DNA from: Flavobacteriales bacterium UBA952 | GTDB taxonomy: Bacteria; Bacteroidota; Bacteroidia; Flavobacteriales_D; Crocinitomicaceae | DNA length: 64,000 nucleotides | Direction of reading: 5' to 3' | Assembly (NCBI GenBank): GCA_002293185.1 | Contig: DBCS01000004.1 | Span: forward strand, 439,037 to 503,036 | Shown: in pieces, positions 58,033-64,000 of the stretch | How positions within the stretch are numbered: the stretch's first letter is position 1 | Layout: every line of letters starts with the position of its first letter | Program-made: the position numbers and the translations under genes | The notes under the pieces: generated by a model | Databases searched by the model: none | What the model saw: only the letters and a program-made list of their open reading frames with translations | What the model was told of the DNA's origin: nothing

Positions 58033-59388
58033 TTATACCAAACCTTGGTCAATCATGGCGTCAGCGACCTTGACAAAACCAGCCACATTTGCGCCTTTGA
58101 CGTAGTCAACGGTGCCGTTGGCATCTTTACCGTATTTAACACAAGCTTCGTGGATAGAAACCATGATGCCGTGCAAGCGTTGATCGACCTCTTCAGCTGA
58201 CCAAGACAAGCGCAAGGAGTTTTGCGACATCTCCAAACCTGAGGTTGCTACACCTCCGGCATTAGATGCCTTACCTGGTGAAAACAATACTTTAGCCGCT
58301 TGAAACGCAGCTATTGCCTCTGGTGTAGAAGGCATGTTAGCACCTTCCGCCACACACATCACGCCATTAGCAATAAGTGCTTTGGCTTCTTCGCCGTTGA
58401 GCTCATTTTGAGTAGCGCAAGGTAATGCAATCTGTGCTTTAACTTCCCAAGGGCGTTTAACGGCAATGAATTGGGCATTAGGATACTGTTTGGTGTATTC
58501 AGAAATACGACCGCGGCGGACGTTTTTGAGGTCCATGACCCAAGCAAGTTTGCCTGCATCGATACCGTCTGCATCATAGATATAGCCTTCTGAGTCCGAC
58601 ATCGTGACTACTTTAGCACCAAGTTGAGTAGCTTTTTCACAAGCGTACTGAGCCACATTACCTGAACCAGAAACCGCAACAATTTTGCCGTTGAAAGATT
58701 CCCCTTTGGTGGCAAGCATTTCTTTTGCAAAATAAACGGTGCCGTAACCAGTAGCCTCTGGTCGAATCAAGGACCCACCCCAATTGCGGCCTTTCCCTGT
58801 AAGGACACCTGTAAATTCATTTCTTAGGCGTTTGTACTGACCGAACATATAGCCAATCTCACGACCACCCACACCGATATCACCAGCAGGCACGTCAGTG
58901 TCTGGTCCGATATGACGTGCAAGTTCGGACATAAAAGATTGGCAGAATTTCATAACCTCGTTGTCAGACTTTCCTTTTGGATCAAAATCTGAACCGCCTT
59001 TTCCACCGCCCATAGGAAGTGTGGTTAATGAATTTTTGAAAATTTGTTCGAAACCCAAAAACTTTAGGATAGACAAGTTTACCGATGGATGGAAACGCAA
59101 GCCACCTTTGTAAGGGCCAATAGCGCTGTTAAACTCTACGCGGTAGCCTCGATTAACTTGTACATTGCCTTGGTCGTCTAGCCATGGAATGCGAAAGATA
59201 ATGGTGCGCTCTGGCTCTACGATTCTATCGAGAATTTTTGCTGTTTTGTATTTTGGATGCGATTCAATAAATGGTATGACTGCTTCGGCTACCTCCTGGA
59301 CCGCTTGTAAAAATTCAGGTTCGTGACCGTTCTTGGCTCGAACACGATCCATGAAAGCTTCGATTTCTGCGTGATGTTGATTTGACAT
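58033..59388 (-). CDS. gdhA: NADP-specific glutamate dehydrogenase
   Basis: 451 aa, hexameric type. It makes glutamate from 2-oxoglutarate and ammonia. Substrate-site motif PMGGGKGGSDFDPKGKSDNE with the catalytic lysine, IGPDTDVPAGDIGVGGREIGYM, and the NADP fold VAVSGSGNVAQYACEKA are all present. It has a TAATTTTG element upstream and its own terminator, so it is monocistronic. A perfect palindrome lies 83-105 bases upstream of the start and may be its operator. Confidence 0.96.
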   Translation of the reverse strand: MSNQHHAEIEAFMDRVRAKNGHEPEFLQAVQEVAEAVIPFIESHPKYKTAKILDRIVEPERTIIFRIPWLDDQGNVQVNRGYRVEFNSAIGPYKGGLRFHPSVNLSILKFLGFEQIFKNSLTTLPMGGGKGGSDFDPKGKSDNEVMKFCQSFMSELARHIGPDTDVPAGDIGVGGREIGYMFGQYKRLRNEFTGVLTGKGRNWGGSLIRPEATGYGTVYFAKEMLATKGESFNGKIVAVSGSGNVAQYACEKATQLGAKVVTMSDSEGYIYDADGIDAGKLAWVMDLKNVRRGRISEYTKQYPNAQFIAVKRPWEVKAQIALPCATQNELNGEEAKALIANGVMCVAEGANMPSTPEAIAAFQAAKVLFSPGKASNAGGVATSGLEMSQNSLRLSWSAEEVDQRLHGIMVSIHEACVKYGKDANGTVDYVKGANVAGFVKVADAMIDQGLV

Positions 59389-59421
59389 AATATAAAAGAG
59401 TTTTTAGCGTATGAACTTGGG

Positions 59422-59429
59422 CAAAATTA
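59422..59429 (-). promoter_or_regulatory. -7 element of gdhA
   Basis: Minus strand TAATTTTG, 33 bases before ATG 59388. Confidence 0.55.
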
Positions 59430-59470
59430 ATCCAAAATCAATTGATTAAAGGATCTTTTTTCAACATTTT

Positions 59471-59493
59471 ATTAGTGTCAAAATGACACTAAT
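59471..59493. repeat. Perfect palindrome between divergent gdhA and the SprB-repeat gene
   Basis: Arms of 10 bases (ATTAGTGTCA and TGACACTAAT) with a 3-base AAA centre, followed by a T-run on the plus strand. Neither flanking gene reads into it, so a regulator-binding site is more likely than a terminator. Confidence 0.6.
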
Positions 59494-59624
59494 CTTTTTT
59501 TACAAACATAAGGACTTTTACAAATTTGAAATACCATAAAAAAGTACTTATTTTTACAGTATTAAAGCAACCAAACCTATGCCTCCTTCGTCATTGAAGC
59601 ATCCCTTAATAAGACGACTACGAA

Positions 59625-62357
59625 ATGAAATTAAGCCACCTCAAACTAAATACCATAACCACATTAATCGTTGTTGTTGTTCAGTTGTTTAGTATATCTA
59701 GATCATTTGCACAAGGCCCAGTTACCCTATGCCTCGGGCAAGACACTACCGTATGCCCCGGGCAAACTGTGGTCATCAACAATTGTAATTCCGGAACCAC
59801 TCCTGGTACAGCCGCTGGTCTTTACTTGAATACCCCCACTAATGTTACCTTAACAGACGACAGCTGGTCAGGTGCGGTTAATATCGGTTTTCCTTTTAGT
59901 TTTTATGGCAATACTTACACCCAATGCGTTATAGGTTCTAACGGTTTGGTTTCTTTTAACCTCGCCAATTCTGGCGGCTACTGCCCTTGGGCACTAAATG
60001 GTGTCGGTACTTTACCGAACGCCGGTTTTGCAGCTGCAAAAAACACGATTATGCTCACCTATCAGGACATCAATCCTTCCTTGGGTGGTCAAATTCAGTA
60101 CCAAACAATTGGTACTGCCCCCAACCGAAAATTTGTAGTACTCTACAAAAACATCATGATGTTCAGTTGCACCTCCCAATGCAACTATATGGCAATCATT
60201 ATTTACGAAACCTCCAATATTTTCGAACTACATATCGGAAACAAACCCATTTGTAGTTCTTGGAACAGCGGTTTAGCCATACAAGGTTCTCAAAATAACT
60301 TGCCCATGCCAATTGCACACATCACACCTGGCAGAAACAACACCGTTTGGGGAGCCAACCAAGACGGCCGCAGATTTTTACCAACCTCGCCGACTAATAC
60401 CGCATCCTACACCATGTCTCAAATTCCTTATTCAATGGTCAATAGCGCGGGTAGTAATTTTGTTTGGGCCAATACCAATGGGCAATCTTTCCCCTATAAC
60501 AATGGCACGCTAAACGTCAATATCATTCCTCCAGGTACAACCGGCTACTTCTTGTCAGGTTCTTCATGTGGCACAAGCATAGGCTCCATTACCCAAGACA
60601 CCACCTGGATTACCCGTGCAACACCTTCTGTCACCACAAGCACCCTACCTGACGTTTGTAGCCAAGGAATAGGAAGTGCCACGGCAAATCCTGGAATTGG
60701 CTCTCCGGGCCCTTACACTTACACTTGGAACCCAGGTTCAATTACAGGTAACCCAGCAACCAATTTAACAGCCGGCACCTATACAGTCACTCAAAACGAT
60801 GGTAATGGTTGCAACTCAACGGCAACCGCAATCATCACCGATACCCCTGCTAATTTCTCTTATACCTCTACGCCAGTTTCTTGTCCGGGTGGCTCAAACG
60901 GAACCGCTACTGCGAATGTCACGCCAGCCACGGGTATCATTACTTATCAATGGAGCACGGGTGCCTCCACCCAAACCGCGACAGGCCTTGCTGCCGGTAA
61001 CCATTGGTGCTATGCTTCAAACACTACCGGTTGTTCAGATACCATCTATGTTACTGTTACTGAAATTCCCGCAATGGTCCTCAATCCGATCAATATTGTC
61101 GATGCCAACTGTTACACTATTGCAAACGGACAAGCAACAATTGATGTAACCCAAGGGACTGCACCATATACTTACATTTGGGACATCTCGGCGTCACTAG
61201 GTGCTACAGCACTAGACTTGGGTGCGGGCTTACATACTTGCACCGTAACCGATGCCAATGGATGTATACAATCTGTTGCCGTCAACATCGATCAACCTAG
61301 CCCACTCAACATCACCTTCCTGACCCAAGACACCATGATTTGTTCTGAAGCCAGCATTGTACTCAATGCAACAGGAATTGGAGGTTCTACTACCTACACT
61401 TACTCTTGGACAGAAAATGGTATTGCTATTGGAAATGGATCCAACATAACCGTTGACCCACTCAATTCTGGTACGGTTTATTGCGTTACACTTAGTGAAC
61501 TATGTGGCTCACCAACCACTACTGAATGCATGACCATCACCTTCCCGCAAGATATCATCGCTATTATTCAACCTGTAGACAACCAAATTTGTACGCCAGG
61601 TAATTTTGAATTACACAATGTATCCACAAATGGTCAGGATATCGCTTCTACTGCCTATTCCTTCTCTAACGGAGATCAATTTAATTTACCAAATCAAGAC
61701 ACCCTCTTTCACACCATTGTTCAACCCGGCACCTACGACTTATCTGTCGTTATTACCTCTATTTACGGTTGTATTTACAACGGTTTCTTCGATGATTTAC
61801 TGACTGTTACGCCAATGCCATCAGCCAACTTTACACTTTCTAAAAATCCTGTTACCTGGTTTGAAACAACTGTTCAGACCAACGATATTTCATCTGGCAA
61901 CATTGCGCAATACGACTGGACTTCACCAGGTGCTACTCAAATTACCAGCAACGGTTCTAGCGCCATCATTTCATATCCAGAAGGTGTAATGGCAACCTAC
62001 CCGATTATGCTCACAGTTACGACCGTAGATGGCTGTTCTGACTCTATCACTATTGATATCGAAGTCGTTTCTGATGTCATTTTCTATGCACCTACTGCAT
62101 TTACCCCAGATGACGACGAACACAACCAAGTTTGGGCGTTTTATTTAGAAGGTATTGACTACGAAAACTTTCATTTAGAAATTTTCAACCGCTGGGGAGA
62201 GGTCATTTGGGAAACCTACGACACCAAAGGTTTTTGGGACGGCTACTACAACGGTGTTAAAGTGCAGCCCGGTACCTACTCTTGGAAAGCTTGGTTCAAA
62301 GATAAAGACACCGACGGAAAAACGATAAAAACTGGCATGATTCATGTTATTCGTTAA
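59625..62357 (+). CDS. Large secreted SprB-repeat protein with T9SS type B (gliding motility) C-terminal domain
   Basis: 910 aa. Signal peptide ending near SRSFAQ (30). Residues 30-320 form an N-terminal beta domain. About 325-560 hold three SprB-type repeats, each ending with a pattern like GTYTVTQNDGNGC, GNHWCYASNTTGC, GLHTCTVTDANGC. Then Ig/PKD-like domains and the gliding motility-associated C-terminal domain (FYAPTAFTPDDDEHN ... NRWGEVIWETYDTKGFWDG ... PGTYSWKAWFKD), a type B T9SS signal. Cysteines pair within repeats. Likely an exported adhesin-like surface protein. The next gene begins 4 bases after its stop. Confidence 0.9.
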   Translation: MKLSHLKLNTITTLIVVVVQLFSISRSFAQGPVTLCLGQDTTVCPGQTVVINNCNSGTTPGTAAGLYLNTPTNVTLTDDSWSGAVNIGFPFSFYGNTYTQCVIGSNGLVSFNLANSGGYCPWALNGVGTLPNAGFAAAKNTIMLTYQDINPSLGGQIQYQTIGTAPNRKFVVLYKNIMMFSCTSQCNYMAIIIYETSNIFELHIGNKPICSSWNSGLAIQGSQNNLPMPIAHITPGRNNTVWGANQDGRRFLPTSPTNTASYTMSQIPYSMVNSAGSNFVWANTNGQSFPYNNGTLNVNIIPPGTTGYFLSGSSCGTSIGSITQDTTWITRATPSVTTSTLPDVCSQGIGSATANPGIGSPGPYTYTWNPGSITGNPATNLTAGTYTVTQNDGNGCNSTATAIITDTPANFSYTSTPVSCPGGSNGTATANVTPATGIITYQWSTGASTQTATGLAAGNHWCYASNTTGCSDTIYVTVTEIPAMVLNPINIVDANCYTIANGQATIDVTQGTAPYTYIWDISASLGATALDLGAGLHTCTVTDANGCIQSVAVNIDQPSPLNITFLTQDTMICSEASIVLNATGIGGSTTYTYSWTENGIAIGNGSNITVDPLNSGTVYCVTLSELCGSPTTTECMTITFPQDIIAIIQPVDNQICTPGNFELHNVSTNGQDIASTAYSFSNGDQFNLPNQDTLFHTIVQPGTYDLSVVITSIYGCIYNGFFDDLLTVTPMPSANFTLSKNPVTWFETTVQTNDISSGNIAQYDWTSPGATQITSNGSSAIISYPEGVMATYPIMLTVTTVDGCSDSITIDIEVVSDVIFYAPTAFTPDDDEHNQVWAFYLEGIDYENFHLEIFNRWGEVIWETYDTKGFWDGYYNGVKVQPGTYSWKAWFKDKDTDGKTIKTGMIHVIR

Positions 62358-62360
62358 TAC

Positions 62361-63110
62361 ATGAAATCAACATTTATACTGCTTCTACTCACCCTTGGTT
62401 TTGTTCAATATTCCTGCGGACAGCACGTCAAAGGACTCGTTAAACAAATTCCAACTCAGCTACCGAACCAAATACCAATTGGTCAAAAACCTTCATTAAC
62501 AAACGATGAAGTTGTTGCCGGGCTTCGTGAGGCCTTGCAAATCGGCATAAAAAATGCGGTCAACCAAAGTTCAGCACTTGATGGCTTTTTAGGAAACATC
62601 CAAATTAGACTTCCCTTCCCCCCTGACGCGCTTAAAGTAAAAGATAAAGCTCTTCAGTTAGGGATGGCCAACCAAGTAGCAAAATTCGAAACAACGCTGA
62701 ACAGAGCAGCAGAAGAAGCGGTCAAAGAGGCCTTGCCAATTTTTATGCAAGCCATACGAACAATGACTGTCACAGATGGTTTTTCGGTCCTCAAAGGAGG
62801 TAACGGAGCCGCTACCACATTTCTAAAAAATCAAACGCGTCAGGAGCTCTACACCGCATTTCTCCCCAAAGTAAAAGAGGCAACGGCAAAAGTGAGCCTC
62901 ACCGCACAATGGAATCCGCTCATGAATAAATACAATCAAGCCATGACCCTAACAGGAGGTGAAAAAATCAATCCGGACCTCGACGCTTTCGTTACAGAAC
63001 GGGCCATTGCTGGTTTGTTTACCCTCATTCAACAAGAAGAGGATAAAATTCGACAAAATCCGGCGGCCAGAGTAAACGATTTATTAATGAAAGTCTTCGG
63101 ATCTCTTTAA
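62361..63110 (+). CDS. DUF4197 family lipoprotein
   Basis: 249 aa. Signal peptide with possible lipobox before C19 (FVQYSCG). The remainder, EVVAGLREALQIGIKNAVNQSS near 50 and RTMTVTDGFSVLKGGNGAATTFLKNQT near 130, is DUF4197, a helical periplasmic family of unknown function widely present in Bacteroidota and proteobacteria. It sits 4 bases after the SprB-repeat gene and 22 bases before the nucleoside phosphorylase gene, so is likely cotranscribed with one or both. Confidence 0.87.
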   Translation: MKSTFILLLLTLGFVQYSCGQHVKGLVKQIPTQLPNQIPIGQKPSLTNDEVVAGLREALQIGIKNAVNQSSALDGFLGNIQIRLPFPPDALKVKDKALQLGMANQVAKFETTLNRAAEEAVKEALPIFMQAIRTMTVTDGFSVLKGGNGAATTFLKNQTRQELYTAFLPKVKEATAKVSLTAQWNPLMNKYNQAMTLTGGEKINPDLDAFVTERAIAGLFTLIQQEEDKIRQNPAARVNDLLMKVFGSL

Positions 63111-63132
63111 TTTTTCCTAAGCACCCCGAACG

Positions 63133-63996
63133 ATGCAGTTTCCAGCTACAGAATTGGTTCTTGATTCAAATAGAGCGGTCTATCATTTAGGTCTTCAACC
63201 CGAGCAACTCGCTTTGCGCGTTATTCTCGTTGGCGATCAAGATCGAGTAGTAAAAATTTCTCGCTTTTTTGACCAAATAGACAGCCGGGTTCAACATCGA
63301 GAATTCGTAACGCACACTGGCACATACAAAGGAAAGCGCATCACCGTCCTGTCGACTGGTATCGGTACTGACAATATCGATATTTGTATGGCCGAACTCG
63401 ACGCGTTGGTCAACATCGATCTGAAAACAAGAACACAAAAAGACAAGCAACGCAGTTTAGAAATCGTTCGGATTGGCACCTGCGGTATGCTCCAAGCAGA
63501 TATGCCGATTCATTCTTTTATATTGTCAACACACGCACTTGGACTCGATAACATTGCCCATTTTTATCCAATCCAATTTAGTTTAAACGAGCAAATGCTC
63601 CTCAATGAAGTACTGAGCCAGGTTTCGTTTCCTACGGGTGTTAATCCGTATTTAAGTGAGGCGCATCCTCAAATGATCAACAAACTTGACTCACAAAAAG
63701 TCAGAAAAGGAATCACAGTTACGAGTTCAGGCTTTTATGGGCCGCAGGGCAGGTCTTTAAGATTGGCGAGTAAGATGCCTGATATTCACCTAGCACTGGG
63801 TAAATTTAATGACAACGGACAACAAATTGTCAATTTTGAAATGGAGAGCTCCGCAATCTTTGCGCTCGGCAACGCATTGGGGCATGCGTGCACAAGTATT
63901 TGTTTAGGCGTAGCCAATCGGCCTCAAGAAATTTTCTCTACCGGAATTACGGAGGCCATGGACGAGCTCATTCTTTATGTACTCGACCGAATCTAA
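63133..63996 (+). CDS. Nucleoside phosphorylase (uridine phosphorylase-like)
   Basis: 287 aa, complete in the window. Phosphorylase superfamily I: phosphate-binding VILVGDQDRV (about 31-40), VLSTGIGTDNIDI, IVRIGTCGMLQ (phosphate/nucleoside site), and NFEMESSAIFALG with the ribose-binding glutamate near 237. It splits nucleosides with phosphate to base and ribose 1-phosphate. Uridine is likeliest by overall pattern, though purine nucleosides are possible. Length is longer than the 250 aa of E. coli Udp, as in Bacteroidota members. Confidence 0.87.
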   Translation: MQFPATELVLDSNRAVYHLGLQPEQLALRVILVGDQDRVVKISRFFDQIDSRVQHREFVTHTGTYKGKRITVLSTGIGTDNIDICMAELDALVNIDLKTRTQKDKQRSLEIVRIGTCGMLQADMPIHSFILSTHALGLDNIAHFYPIQFSLNEQMLLNEVLSQVSFPTGVNPYLSEAHPQMINKLDSQKVRKGITVTSSGFYGPQGRSLRLASKMPDIHLALGKFNDNGQQIVNFEMESSAIFALGNALGHACTSICLGVANRPQEIFSTGITEAMDELILYVLDRI

Positions 63997-64000
63997 TTGA

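Noticed and set aside
59471..59500. Simple rho-independent terminator
   Set aside because: Stem plus T-run would fit, but both adjacent genes are transcribed away from it and no gene reads into it. Kept as an operator or small-RNA candidate.
60640..61290. CRISPR-like or tandem DNA repeat in the SprB-repeat gene
   Set aside because: The repetition is at protein level only; DNA units differ in length and sequence and are in frame.

Overview
The window reads as chromosomal core DNA of a member of the Bacteroidota, most likely Flavobacteriia. The evidence is: type IX secretion (T9SS) C-terminal sorting domains on three secreted proteins, SprB-type repeats, gliding-motility C-terminal domain, a 288-residue primary sigma factor, a fused SpmA-SpmB protein, and repeated promoter -7 elements of the Bacteroidota type TAnnTTTG without Shine-Dalgarno sequences. 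Genes are tightly packed on both strands. No stretch over 300 bases lacks a gene. No tRNA, rRNA, CRISPR array, insertion sequence or prophage was seen.

Layout. 1-4920: a rhodanese cut by the window edge, an acidic protein, the SRP RNA gene (ffs), then an operon of a ribulose-phosphate epimerase barrel fused to CBS domains, a type I-beta DAHP synthase, a KdsC-like phosphatase with an HTH-like N-terminus, and a saccharopine-dehydrogenase-like enzyme. 4986-11421: UMF1 transporter, dapD, trhO, lgt, then pdhA and the E2 gene of pyruvate dehydrogenase. 11454-19288: a protein made of 25-residue repeats, SpmAB fusion, pirin, nitroreductase, a T9SS subtilase, GNAT, an ACMSD-like amidohydrolase, and a SIMPL protein. 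19362-25371: an SDR lacking the catalytic tyrosine coupled to a photolyase-like flavoprotein, crcB, PAP2, obgE, adk, hpt, and divergent purK. 25424-36420: an Omp28-like T9SS protein, tcdA, two tandem POT peptide transporters, trmB, a glycosyltransferase, gatC, plsC, trpS, and a broken TonB-dependent receptor. 36518-42823: DUF2805 and DUF2256 proteins, then a leftward operon dapF, GNAT, mltG, glycosylasparaginase, beta-mannosidase. 42943-47641: htrA (with a sigma-54-like promoter), rpoD, gapdh, cmk. 47652-54827: DUF2891, an unknown membrane protein, parC, parE. 54967-63996: efp, gcvT, a GDPD lipoprotein, a beta-barrel-like protein, gdhA, a large SprB-repeat adhesin-like T9SS protein, DUF4197, and a nucleoside phosphorylase.

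Most genes are housekeeping: peptidoglycan and lysine (dapD, dapF, mltG), purines (adk, hpt, purK), translation and tRNA modification (trhO, tcdA, trmB, gatC, trpS, efp), topology (parE, parC), and central carbon (pdh, gapdh, gdhA). The peptide transporters, secreted subtilase, glycosylasparaginase and beta-mannosidase fit a heterotroph feeding on protein and glycoprotein.

The most notable features are: (1) a recurring promoter architecture in which TAnnTTTG lies exactly 4 bases before the start codon, including two nearly symmetric divergent gene pairs, implying leaderless mRNAs; (2) the epimerase-CBS / DAHP synthase / HTH-phosphatase cassette; (3) the tyrosine-less SDR with a photolyase-like partner whose alpha/beta domain appears C-terminal; (4) a 25-residue repeat protein; and (5) a perfect 10-bp-arm palindrome between divergent gdhA and the SprB-repeat gene.
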